DNA from: Treponema sp. UBA4326
Lineage (GTDB): Bacteria; Spirochaetota; Spirochaetia; Treponematales; Treponemataceae
Direction: 5' to 3'
Length of the DNA: 29,410 bases
NCBI GenBank assembly: GCA_002393835.1
Contig: DGTW01000208.1
Coordinates: 1-29,410 of the forward strand
This document shows positions 7,874 through 15,073 of this stretch, piece by piece. The first letter of the stretch is position 1; each line of letters begins with the position of its first letter. The notes below the pieces were generated by a model. The model was not told the origin of the DNA. It did no database searches and was given only the letters and a program-made list of their open reading frames with translations. Made by a program: the position numbers and the translations under genes.

Positions 7874-9895
7874 TTATTCGCTTACTTTCTTTGTGATTTT
7901 GAATTCTGAGAATGTGATTGTTGCGTTCTCAATGTCTGCGCTTGCCCCTTTCTCATCATAATCAATGACAAACATAAATGCATCTGCATCATCTGATGAA
8001 GGAGCTTTTTTCAAGGTAATTTCTTTTGTCACCTCGAAGGCATCTGTAGTGATATTTATCGTGTCACCCCATTCTCCCAAGTTTGTGTAAGCTCCAGCGG
8101 CTGTATTATCCATGAAATAAACCTGTGGAACGAAAGCCTTTGTTGAAGTTCCCTTCATGACTACAGTGAACTTGTCCCCAGCGGCAAGGCCTTTGAGATT
8201 GTCACCGGTTCTGACGGTCATTTTTGCTTGAATACCATGATGTGATTCAGAGTATGTATTAGTAACCGTTGTTACATCAAGATTCTTTGCACTGTAATCA
8301 GCCGTAGCTGCCGGTGGAGCAACAGGATCCGAGCCAGTATTTCCGCCTGCATTATCATCTTCAACAAGGTAAACAGCATCAATGTAGTGCTCAGAATTTC
8401 CGCTCTTTCCATTTCCGACGATACCCAACTGTTTAAGCTCTGCTGCCTCTGTATAAGAAACCTCAAACAACTGCCAGTCTGCTTTTCCTGTTACGCTAAA
8501 TTCTTTATCTGGAGCAACAGGTTTGAATATAACGCCATTCGCTGTGTAAACCGAAATGACCAACTTTTGACCTGCTGGTATTGATACTGTCTTTCCTTCG
8601 CCAAGTGCAAATGCTCCGCAAGAGCCTGCTTCGCTAGTAACCTTGACTACACCTTCAGTGTCACCAATCTTAGTATATTCGATTTTGAATGCCAAAGCTC
8701 CTTTGTTATCCCACCAAGTCTGAATTTCAGCATCTTTGAAAACAGAATTTGCTGCGTCAGAGGCTTTATAGAGAACAGTTGCACCCTCTGGAATTGTTAT
8801 GCCTGAAAGAGCAGTTGGTACCGTAGATGCCGGTGGTGTCTCCGGCTCTTCTTCCTGACTATTCCAGCCTTCACCTTTTGTAAGTGTGACGCTGTATTCT
8901 GTACAATGCATTTTGACAGTATCATCTCCGTCAACAGCATTGATTGCCAGCATACAAGCTGTGTTTCCACTTCCCCACTGTGCATGGTTAATTTCAAATT
9001 CATGCTCAATGTCAAAATCAACAGGAACATCAAGAGGATTCTTTACCCCCTCTGTTTCATCAGCAGGATATTTAGCGGCCAATTCGCCCCACCAGCTTGC
9101 CTCCTCGGTTGTATCGACAATAAAGAATTCACCTTTGAAAGCTTTGCTTGCTTTACCCTTCATTTTGAGGGTTACCTTGTCACCGACCTTAACTTTATTG
9201 AAATCAAGAGCGACTTTGACCTGTGACTCTGGATTTTCTGCATAAACATTCTTTTCAAGTTTAATAGTTTTTACAGTTCCTTCCGGAATCGGATCTTCAG
9301 CAGGTTTTGCCGCAAGATTCGTAATACCAATCTTTACACACTTGAAGCAGCCGACGATATCAAATCCGCCCTGCAAAGCCTCAAGGTTTGCGGCATCTAC
9401 AACAAAGTAATAAGTACCTGGTTCGCTTGCATCATTTTCCCAAGTCTCTGGGTTGTCCGTCATTTCATTTGCTTTGATTTTTGTTCCATCAAGTTTATAA
9501 TATGGAGTAGTAGAATTAGGGTCGCCAATCTTACCATTACCAATCTTAGTCCAACCTCTTGTAATACGGAACTTTGTATAGCCTGCATTTTCTTCAAGTT
9601 CGAAAATAACTTTTGAACCAACCTGAAGTCTTTGCGCAATATCAGCAGAGATATTTATTGCACCCCAACCATTCTCTCCTTCGGTATTGGTATTAGCCAA
9701 TTCATCAAGCATCTCTGCATCCTTCCACAAGTCAGCGCCAGAAGTTCCTCCGTTTCCGCCGCCACCTGTGCTACCGCCCGGGACTACTGGCCCAGACTTG
9801 TCATCATCATCCTCGCCTTCTCCACAAGAGACGAACGAGCTAAGCAAAAGCAGACTGGCAGAAACAGCCAGAATCTTTCTCAAAATCTTTTTCAT
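7874..9895 (-). CDS. Large modular surface lipoprotein, possibly carbohydrate-binding
   Basis: I do not recognise a named family. The 673-residue product starts with a signal and a relaxed spirochaetal lipobox (SSFVSC, Cys24), then an acidic and Gly-rich linker (about 25-55). Four beta-rich blocks follow. Blocks near 205-345 and 540-673 resemble each other (GDKVTLKMKGKASKAF against GDKFTVVMKGTSTKAF, each followed by a strand ending in Asp-Thr or Asp-Asn and Ala-Gly-rich turns). Blocks near 60-200 and 370-520 also share a TKIG segment and a similar plan. Linkers between the pairs are rich in Pro and acidic residues. AAGGAGG precedes the ATG. It is the last gene of the operon with two outer-membrane barrels, so a surface glycan-binding role is plausible, but this is inference from location and fold-like pattern. 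Confidence 0.7.
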   Translation of the reverse strand: MKKILRKILAVSASLLLLSSFVSCGEGEDDDDKSGPVVPGGSTGGGGNGGTSGADLWKDAEMLDELANTNTEGENGWGAINISADIAQRLQVGSKVIFELEENAGYTKFRITRGWTKIGNGKIGDPNSTTPYYKLDGTKIKANEMTDNPETWENDASEPGTYYFVVDAANLEALQGGFDIVGCFKCVKIGITNLAAKPAEDPIPEGTVKTIKLEKNVYAENPESQVKVALDFNKVKVGDKVTLKMKGKASKAFKGEFFIVDTTEEASWWGELAAKYPADETEGVKNPLDVPVDFDIEHEFEINHAQWGSGNTACMLAINAVDGDDTVKMHCTEYSVTLTKGEGWNSQEEEPETPPASTVPTALSGITIPEGATVLYKASDAANSVFKDAEIQTWWDNKGALAFKIEYTKIGDTEGVVKVTSEAGSCGAFALGEGKTVSIPAGQKLVISVYTANGVIFKPVAPDKEFSVTGKADWQLFEVSYTEAAELKQLGIVGNGKSGNSEHYIDAVYLVEDDNAGGNTGSDPVAPPAATADYSAKNLDVTTVTNTYSESHHGIQAKMTVRTGDNLKGLAAGDKFTVVMKGTSTKAFVPQVYFMDNTAAGAYTNLGEWGDTINITTDAFEVTKEITLKKAPSSDDADAFMFVIDYDEKGASADIENATITFSEFKITKKVSE

Positions 9896-9939
9896 ATTTT
9901 CCTCCTTTTTTGATAAGCCTTTTATTTACAAATTTAATG

Positions 9940-11121
9940 TTAGAATTCAATCTTCGCCTTGAAAGGAATTGACCAGGTAGTGCGGGCAGAAGTGTCAAGT
10001 TTGTTGTGAATGTCAATCCTTACGCCAACATCAATTTTTGCATCCGCAACCTTGAAGGCCACACCACCCTGCATGGTAAGGGCAAAGTTGTCTCCAGCCT
10101 TATCATTGAGGGTCAATACCGTATGATCCATGTTTCGCAAGAGGAAGTAAGGAGTCACATCATCCAAAAGACCGTGCATTCCCGTGTTGTACTCAACCTT
10201 GCCAAGGAACTCCATGTATTTCGGGTCGTCTTTTTTGCCAGTCGTTCTGAATGTAACTGGAAGATGGCCTGTGAATTTGAGTGCGTCCATCTTGTACTCG
10301 CCGTAAAGGTCGAGACAGAAACCGTTCATCTCGTATTTGCTCTTTGTGGTGATGTAATCAATGCCGAATACAGGCTGAACGAAGGCATAAACATTCTCGC
10401 TCTCGTAACCGGCTCCAAGGCGGATTACCTTCCAGTTTTTCTTTCCGTTGTCCCGGTAGGCTGCCTGAAATTTCAGAGCGTCCATCGCATAGCTTGCGGT
10501 TAAACCCCAGGGGGCGTAATTCGTGCCGTCATCTTTCGTGATTCCTGCGTTTCCGACTCCAGGAGCAATAGCGCCAGTCAAGCGAAGATTCTCGATTGGA
10601 AAAACATCCATGCCAAATCCGAATTCATCGACATCAGCATTTGTAATATAGTAGGGAATGTAATACTCGTTTCTGCTTGCCTTATCCAGGTAATATTTTC
10701 TGTACTCATAAGAGAAGGGGTTTCCGACCTTTTCATCATCAATTCGCTCAACAAAGAAATCCTTGTGACCGACATAACCCAGACGGAGCTGCACTTGATC
10801 AACAGGCTTGAACCAGATGTAAGTGTTTCGAGCGTTGGCTGTCCAGCCGTCCTCAGCCTTTGAGCCGCCTTTAAGCTCGTAGAAAAGCTCGAAGTGAGCG
10901 CCGGCCGGGCCTGCGTCAACATCAATCTCAACGCCGTTCTTACTGTGGTCCTCAACGGCATCCAAAGCGAAAAGCTCATATTTTGCGTCTTCTCCAGACT
11001 CTTTTGTCTCCCTGAAAAGGCTTCCTTCCATAGTGACCTTTGCCTTGGCATCGAAAGCAGAGAGGCTGGCCATGGCAAGTGACGAAACAGCAAATACTGA
11101 AAGCAATTTATTTAATTTCAT
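9940..11121 (-). CDS. Outer-membrane beta-barrel protein (porin-like), paralogue 2
   Basis: The start is the ATG at 11121, preceded by GGAGG; the longer open frame adds 18 residues overlapping the upstream gene. The 393-residue product has a signal peptide (cut near SLSA-F), alternating polar/hydrophobic strands throughout, and ends in KAKIEF, the C-terminal aromatic that marks many outer-membrane barrels. It is clearly paralogous to the gene upstream: both share WFKPxxxLxLxxGYVG, KVGNPFSY, the NADVDE/NSDVDE turn, YGEYxxDAxxFxxHxPxTxR and a C-terminal WxxPFxAKIxF. It is only 17 bases from the upstream stop and 44 bases from the following lipoprotein, so all three form one transcript. A role in passing oligosaccharides across the outer membrane fits the neighbourhood, but is not shown by the sequence. 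Confidence 0.8.
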   Translation of the reverse strand: MKLNKLLSVFAVSSLAMASLSAFDAKAKVTMEGSLFRETKESGEDAKYELFALDAVEDHSKNGVEIDVDAGPAGAHFELFYELKGGSKAEDGWTANARNTYIWFKPVDQVQLRLGYVGHKDFFVERIDDEKVGNPFSYEYRKYYLDKASRNEYYIPYYITNADVDEFGFGMDVFPIENLRLTGAIAPGVGNAGITKDDGTNYAPWGLTASYAMDALKFQAAYRDNGKKNWKVIRLGAGYESENVYAFVQPVFGIDYITTKSKYEMNGFCLDLYGEYKMDALKFTGHLPVTFRTTGKKDDPKYMEFLGKVEYNTGMHGLLDDVTPYFLLRNMDHTVLTLNDKAGDNFALTMQGGVAFKVADAKIDVGVRIDIHNKLDTSARTTWSIPFKAKIEF

Positions 11122-11138
11122 TTTTATCCTCCGTTTTT

Positions 11139-12377
11139 TTAGAACTTGATTTTCGCGCTGAAGGGAACTCGCCATTCAAAATCGCTTGAAGAATTGATGT
11201 CCGTGTAATATTTTGAATGGAAGAGCATTTCAAAACCCACATTCACCTCACATGACGCCACCTTGAATTGGATTCCTGGCGTAATGTCGAAATTCATCGT
11301 ATCCGACACATTGTCAAACCTGATGAAAGCCTCTTTTTTGTCACCATCATGGTTCTGGCTTCCGAATTTGATATTCGGGCTGAAGTCATCCATGTTTCCG
11401 ACCCGGCCCAGGTTGTACTTCACCTGAAGGATGTATTCCATATAGCTCGGGTCGTCGTCCCAGTCTGTCAAACGGACAGTAAGCGGCACATGAGCGATGA
11501 AAGTCCATGCGTCGTAACGGTACTCACCGTAAAGGTCAAAACAAATTCCTGAAAGCTGATACTTGTTCTCGTCTTTATTCCAGTCAATTCCGAAGCAGGG
11601 CTGGGCAAAAGTGTAGAAGCCATTTCCCTCATAGCCAATGGCACATCGGGCAACCTTCCAGTCCTCGCTGCCGTTGTCCCTGAATGCCGCCTGAAAGCAG
11701 ATGTCGTTGCCAGGATAATAGCGGGCGGTAAGGCCCCAGGCACCGTAAACAGGGTCTCCGTTTCCGTCCTTAGACCAGAATGCAAAGCTCTCGTAAGCAC
11801 CGGGAGTTCCCCACTTTCGGGCGACGGCTCCGGTCAGGATAAGGCCTTCAACAGCCCTGCTCTCAAAACCAAGTCCCATTTCGTCAACGTCAGAATTGTT
11901 GATGTAACCCGGATGAGCCACCCAGTCACGCTGACGGTAGCTGAAAGGATTTCCGACCTTCCAGTCATCAATTTTTTCTTTGTAAAGCTGGTCGTTCCCT
12001 ACATAGCCTACGGTAAGTTTTAGGCTCGTAAAAGGCTTGAACCAGAGATTTGAACGACGGAAAGAAAGCTTTGAGCCATCGTTTCCATAATTTCTCGGAT
12101 TGTCTTTGTTGATTGAAGCATTAACCGCATACCAAAGAGCCAACCTTCCACCGAAAGACCCGTCGCTGAATTCAATTATGAGACCATCATCATCTTTTTG
12201 CGGTTTTTCGTTCAGTTTAAAGAATTCGTACTTTGCGTCTTCGTCTTTTTTCTGCGTTTTCTCTGCAAAGTTTCCGGTGAGAATCACCTGCCCTTTCATG
12301 GTAAGACCAAAGGCCTGGAAAGCTCCCAGCAGGAATGCAAAAGAAAGGCACAAAGTCTGCTTGAACTTATTTTTCAA
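11139..12377 (-). CDS. Outer-membrane beta-barrel protein (porin-like), paralogue 1
   Basis: This 412-residue protein is the first gene of the operon. It begins with TTG (12377), the only start that keeps the signal peptide (MKNKFKQTLCLSFAFLLGAFQAFG); a GGGGG stretch lies about ten bases upstream, a weak ribosome site. Barrel-like alternating strands fill the protein and it ends in SAKIKF, with the terminal Phe expected of outer-membrane barrels. It aligns end to end by eye with the next gene, so the pair arose by tandem duplication. The N-terminal mature part (acidic, Lys-rich, residues 36-66) differs most, as expected for exposed or periplasmic parts. I do not recognise a characterised porin; it is not the Msp family of T. 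denticola as far as motifs show. Confidence 0.78.
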   Translation of the reverse strand: MKNKFKQTLCLSFAFLLGAFQAFGLTMKGQVILTGNFAEKTQKKDEDAKYEFFKLNEKPQKDDDGLIIEFSDGSFGGRLALWYAVNASINKDNPRNYGNDGSKLSFRRSNLWFKPFTSLKLTVGYVGNDQLYKEKIDDWKVGNPFSYRQRDWVAHPGYINNSDVDEMGLGFESRAVEGLILTGAVARKWGTPGAYESFAFWSKDGNGDPVYGAWGLTARYYPGNDICFQAAFRDNGSEDWKVARCAIGYEGNGFYTFAQPCFGIDWNKDENKYQLSGICFDLYGEYRYDAWTFIAHVPLTVRLTDWDDDPSYMEYILQVKYNLGRVGNMDDFSPNIKFGSQNHDGDKKEAFIRFDNVSDTMNFDITPGIQFKVASCEVNVGFEMLFHSKYYTDINSSSDFEWRVPFSAKIKF

Positions 12378-12449
12378 TTCTTTCTTTCCCCCTTTTTTGA
12401 TTGTGGCTTAATTATTTGTCAAGAAAGGGGAGAAAAATATCACTTTTTT

Positions 12450-12478
12450 ATTATAAATGCCAATGTTTTATCTGAAAA
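12450..12478 (-). promoter_or_regulatory. Candidate promoter for the barrel operon
   Basis: On the minus strand TTTTCA (12473-12478), a 17-base spacer and a perfect TATAAT (12450-12455) are found about 72 bases upstream of the TTG start. The -35 box is weak. Confidence 0.35.
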
Positions 12479-12527
12479 TTCAAAATTTCCGTGTCTTTGT
12501 ATTTTTCTGATTTTTATTTTTTTTCTT

Positions 12528-12556
12528 TTGCTTTTCACAAAATACTGACTTATACT
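12528..12556 (+). promoter_or_regulatory. Candidate promoter for the desulfoferrodoxin gene
   Basis: TTGCTT (12528-12533), 17 bases, TATACT (12551-12556) precede the gene. The leader of about 23 bases carries AGAGAGG (12573-12579) before the ATG. Confidence 0.6.
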
Positions 12557-12585
12557 TAAAGAAGATTTTTTTAGAGAGGTACATT

Positions 12586-12960
12586 ATGGCACAGTTTTTC
12601 AAATGCAAAAAATGCGGAAAAATCGTTGAAATCGTGAACAAGGGCTGCCCTGCCCTAGTCTGCTGCGGCGAAGAGATGACAGAAATTAAGGCAAACACCA
12701 GCGACGGAGCCACAGAAAAGCATGTTCCGGTTATCGAAGTCAACGGAGACAAAGTTACGGTCAAAGTAGGCTCAGCCGTTCACCCAATGGAAGCCGACCA
12801 CTGGATTCAGTGGATTGAGATTGAGACTGACAAGGGAGTCCAAAGGAAAAACCTCAATCCCGGCGAAGCCCCTCAGGCTACATTCATTCTTTCAGGCGAA
12901 AAATTGCTCGCCGCCTACGAATACTGCAACAAGCATGGCCTCTGGAAGGCAGAAGCCTAA
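12586..12960 (+). CDS. dfx: Desulfoferrodoxin (superoxide reductase, two-iron type)
   Basis: This cytoplasmic enzyme reduces superoxide to hydrogen peroxide without releasing oxygen, a defence used by anaerobes and microaerophiles. The 124 residues match the two-domain form. Centre I ligands are Cys7, Cys10, Cys26 and Cys27 (CKKC and VCCGEEM). The catalytic centre II has His46 in EKHVP, His66 and His72 in HPMEADHW, and Cys114 and His117 in YCNKHGLW; the conserved Glu44-Lys45 pair next to the active site is present. There is an extra cysteine (Cys21) not needed for either site. It has its own promoter and terminator, so it is a single-gene unit. T. pallidum carries a related one-iron neelaredoxin; the present gene retains the full desulforedoxin domain. 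Confidence 0.95.
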   Translation: MAQFFKCKKCGKIVEIVNKGCPALVCCGEEMTEIKANTSDGATEKHVPVIEVNGDKVTVKVGSAVHPMEADHWIQWIEIETDKGVQRKNLNPGEAPQATFILSGEKLLAAYEYCNKHGLWKAEA

Positions 12961-12964
12961 ACAC

Positions 12965-13024
12965 AAAAAAGGGATGCCGTCTGGAAGCGCCTCTTGCACT
13001 CCATTCTGGCATCCCATTTTTTTT
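12965..13024. terminator. Bidirectional intrinsic terminator between dfx and metQ-like gene
   Basis: GGGATGCC (12971-12978) and GGCATCCC (13008-13015) form an 8-bp stem flanked by six A on the left and eight T on the right, so it can stop both convergent genes. Confidence 0.8.
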
Positions 13025-13093
13025 CACTTTTTCACCAAGATTTAGCACTAAGCTTTCGGACAAAAAGTGCAGCGACAGGCTTTAAGCGGCCTT

Positions 13094-13873
13094 TTAGAAT
13101 ACAACCACAACCTCACCGTTGGGGTAGCGCTCAGAAATATAATTCCTTACTTTTTCGCTCTTGATTGCCTCGATAAGGGCCTTGATTTCTTCCTTGTTCT
13201 CATTGCCTGCTTTTACGGCGATTACATTAACATAAGGAGAAGACGAGCCTTCAACAAACAAACCGTCCTTTTTTGCGCTCAAACCGGCCGGAATAGCATA
13301 GTTTCCGTTGATTACGGCAGCGTCAACATCGCCCAGAACTCTGGGAAGTGAGGCAGCCTCAATTTCCTTGAACTTAAGCTTTTTTGGATTCTTTTTGATG
13401 TCAAGAGGAGTGGCTGTAATTCCGGCACCCTCCTTCAGTGTGATAAGACCAGCTTCCTGCAAGAGAAGAAGGGCCCTTCCCTCGTTCGTCGGGTCATTCG
13501 GAATGGCAATCGTAGCCTTTTTCTTGAGGTCGTCGATTTTCTTGATTTTCTTTGAGTACAGGGCGAAAGGCTCAACATGAATTCCGGCGGCATTTACCAA
13601 ATGATATCCCTTTTCCTTGTTGAAGGACTCAAGGTAAGGAATATGCTGGAAATAGTTAGCGTCGATGTCCCCAGCCTCAACGGCATCGTTCGGCGTTACA
13701 TAGTCAGTAAATTCAACGACCTGCAAATCGATGCCCTTTGCCTTTAAGTCCTCCTTTACGAGATTGAGGACAGCCGCATGAGGCTCTGGCGTTGCTCCGA
13801 CCTTAAGGCTTGTCTGGGCAAATACGGATGTCGCGGCAAAAGCGATAGCCGCAAGCGCGATGATTTTTTTCAT
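13094..13873 (-). CDS. metQ: MetQ/NlpA-family ABC substrate-binding protein (methionine-type)
   Basis: This 259-residue protein belongs to the NlpA/MetQ family, which delivers D- or L-methionine to MetNI. Signature segments are LKVGATPEPHAAVL, ANYFQHIPYLESFN, the IAIPNDPTNEGRALLLLQEAGLI block, DAAVINGNYA and a C-terminal SERYPNGEVV. The signal peptide ends at AFA-Q with no lipobox cysteine, so it looks like a soluble periplasmic protein, whereas many family members are lipoproteins. AAGGAG precedes the ATG. No metN or metI is next to it, so the partner permease and ATPase must be elsewhere or the protein is an orphan. It has its own promoter (13954-13982) and a hairpin in the leader. The symbol rests on family, not on tested substrate. 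Confidence 0.85.
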   Translation of the reverse strand: MKKIIALAAIAFAATSVFAQTSLKVGATPEPHAAVLNLVKEDLKAKGIDLQVVEFTDYVTPNDAVEAGDIDANYFQHIPYLESFNKEKGYHLVNAAGIHVEPFALYSKKIKKIDDLKKKATIAIPNDPTNEGRALLLLQEAGLITLKEGAGITATPLDIKKNPKKLKFKEIEAASLPRVLGDVDAAVINGNYAIPAGLSAKKDGLFVEGSSSPYVNVIAVKAGNENKEEIKALIEAIKSEKVRNYISERYPNGEVVVVF

Positions 13874-13887
13874 TTTAACTCCTTTTA

Positions 13888-13910
13888 AAAGCCCGCATTA
13901 AGCGGCCTTT
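13888..13910 (-). promoter_or_regulatory. Leader hairpin just before the metQ ribosome site
   Basis: In the mRNA a 9-position stem (13902-13910 with 13888-13896, one mismatch) is followed by TTTT and then directly by the AAGGAG site. It could act as an attenuator or hide the ribosome site. The 13-mer TTAAGCGGCCTTT inside it (13898-13910) is repeated at 13082-13094, at the 3' end of the gene. Confidence 0.4.
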
Positions 13911-13953
13911 CATAATTCAAATCACCATTAACCTAGTGAATTAGTATGTTTTG

Positions 13954-13982
13954 GTTATACAACTTATATGATTTTATGTCAA
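13954..13982 (-). promoter_or_regulatory. Promoter of the metQ-like gene
   Basis: A perfect TTGACA (13977-13982 on the minus strand), a 17-base spacer and TATAAC (13954-13959) give one of the best promoters in the window. The leader is about 70 bases. Confidence 0.7.
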
Positions 13983-14023
13983 TAGAAAGGAATTAAAAGA
14001 ATAAGTTAGTTATACATAACAAT

Positions 14024-14052
14024 TTGCAAAAATGAAAAGGTTGATTTATAAT
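14024..14052 (+). promoter_or_regulatory. Promoter of the SDR gene
   Basis: TTGCAA (14024-14029), 17 bases, perfect TATAAT (14047-14052). Transcription should start near 14059. Confidence 0.65.
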
Positions 14053-14058
14053 ATAGTC

Positions 14059-14118
14059 TGAAAGCGTTTGGGACAGAAAAGCCCGCCCCGGCTTATGACG
14101 GGGATCGCCGAATAGGAG
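14059..14118 (+). promoter_or_regulatory. Structured, GC-rich leader of the SDR gene
   Basis: The leader is far more GC-rich than the AT-rich promoter before it. It holds a CCCCG/CGGGG hairpin (14086-14090 and 14099-14103, loop GCTTATGA), GGG and CCC tracts that could pair upstream of it (14070-14072 with 14082-14084), and ends in AGGAG (14114-14118). I cannot match it to a known riboswitch class. Confidence 0.35.
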
Positions 14119-14125
14119 TTTATAT

Positions 14126-14899
14126 ATGAAGAATTATTTTGATCTTACAGGTCAGGTTGCTCTTGTGACAGGTTGCTCCACAGGACTTGGCGTTCAAATG
14201 GCAAAAGCCCTTGCCAATCAAGGGGCAAAAATCGTAGCGATTGCCCGCCGCAAAGAAATGATTGATGCAGTCGCAAAGGAAATCGCCGACACATTCAAGG
14301 TAGAAACCCTTGCAATTCCCTGCGACATCACCGACACCGAAAAAGTCAACGCAATGGTAGACGAAGTTATTGCCAAATTCGGCAGAATCGACATCCTAAT
14401 CAACAATGCAGGAACGGGAGCAGTCGCACCGGCAGAGGACATCACCGACGAGCAGTTCAACGGCGAGCTTAATGTAGACCTTGGCGGCACCTTCAAAGTT
14501 GCGCGGGCAGTGGCAAAAAAAGCCATGATTGCCGCAAAATACGGAAGAATCATCAACATCGCATCTATGTACGGCATGGTCGGAAACAAAGTCGCCCCCT
14601 GCTCTCCCTACCATGCGGCAAAAGGCGGCGTCGTAAACCTCACCCGCGGACTGGCCGCCGAATGGGGAAAATACAACATCAATGTAAACGCAATCTGCCC
14701 GGGCTATTTCTACAGCCCGCTCACCAAAGAAACCCTGGACTCAGACTTCTTCCAGCAGAACGCGCGCACCATGATTCCGCTTTCCCGCTACGGCAACGAA
14801 GGCGAGCTTGACAGCGCCGCAATCTTCCTTGCAAGCCCGGCTTCAAGCTATGTCACCGGCGTCATTCTTCCAGTCGACGGCGGCTACACCTCAATGTAA
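14126..14899 (+). CDS. Short-chain dehydrogenase, gluconate 5-dehydrogenase-like
   Basis: This 257-residue cytoplasmic oxidoreductase is a classical SDR. It shows the cofactor loop TGCSTGLG (15-22), NNAG (93-96), and the catalytic Ser147, Tyr162 and Lys166 (IASMYG and YHAAK), followed by the CPGYF segment and a C-terminal VDGGYT. The Arg pair after the second strand (ARRK, 40-43) suggests NADP preference. Overall pattern, including GMVGNK before the catalytic Tyr and the DLGGTF turn, resembles gluconate 5-dehydrogenase and 2-deoxy-gluconate 3-dehydrogenase, which interconvert keto-sugar acids. Exact substrate cannot be told. AGGAG precedes the ATG by seven bases. It has its own promoter, structured leader and terminator. 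Confidence 0.82.
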   Translation: MKNYFDLTGQVALVTGCSTGLGVQMAKALANQGAKIVAIARRKEMIDAVAKEIADTFKVETLAIPCDITDTEKVNAMVDEVIAKFGRIDILINNAGTGAVAPAEDITDEQFNGELNVDLGGTFKVARAVAKKAMIAAKYGRIINIASMYGMVGNKVAPCSPYHAAKGGVVNLTRGLAAEWGKYNINVNAICPGYFYSPLTKETLDSDFFQQNARTMIPLSRYGNEGELDSAAIFLASPASSYVTGVILPVDGGYTSM

Positions 14900-14930
14900 G
14901 AAGCCTCAGTCAAAAAATTCAATAACACAA

Positions 14931-14971
14931 AAAGGGAAGGCAACCTTTCACAAAAGGTTTCCTCCCCCTTT
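14931..14971 (-). terminator. Terminator for the minus-strand sugar-binding gene
   Basis: A long imperfect hairpin (AAAGGG, AGG, AACCTTT on one side pairing with AAAGGTT, CCT, CCCTTT) leaves a T run on the minus strand (14929-14933). It overlaps the plus-strand terminator at 14963-15004. Confidence 0.55.
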
Positions 14972-15004
14972 CAAACCCTCATCTTCCAAAGGTGGGGGAT
15001 TTTT
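14963..15004 (+). terminator. Terminator for the SDR gene
   Basis: TCCCCC (14963-14968) pairs with GGGGGA (14994-14999), with extra TTT/AAA pairing inside, followed by five T. It shares its left arm with the hairpin at 14931-14971, so the two structures exclude each other. Confidence 0.55.
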
Positions 15005-15073
15005 GATTGATAATTCCTTTCCTCCCCCTTCCTTCCAATTAAACCAAAAGTTCTGCCTGCCACCTTCCGCATG

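Noticed and set aside
8886..9245. Plus-strand open frames opposite the lipoprotein gene (and similar ones opposite the barrels and HD-GYP genes)
   Set aside because: They have no ribosome sites or recognisable domains, and the minus-strand genes show signal peptides and coherent domains.
13874..13947. SAM or other methionine riboswitch upstream of the metQ-like gene
   Set aside because: The leader is only about 70 bases and lacks the multi-helix core or conserved sequences of the SAM classes; only a single hairpin is supported.
14059..14118. c-di-GMP, preQ1 or fluoride riboswitch before the SDR gene
   Set aside because: None of the characteristic core sequences of those classes could be found; only a structured leader is claimed.
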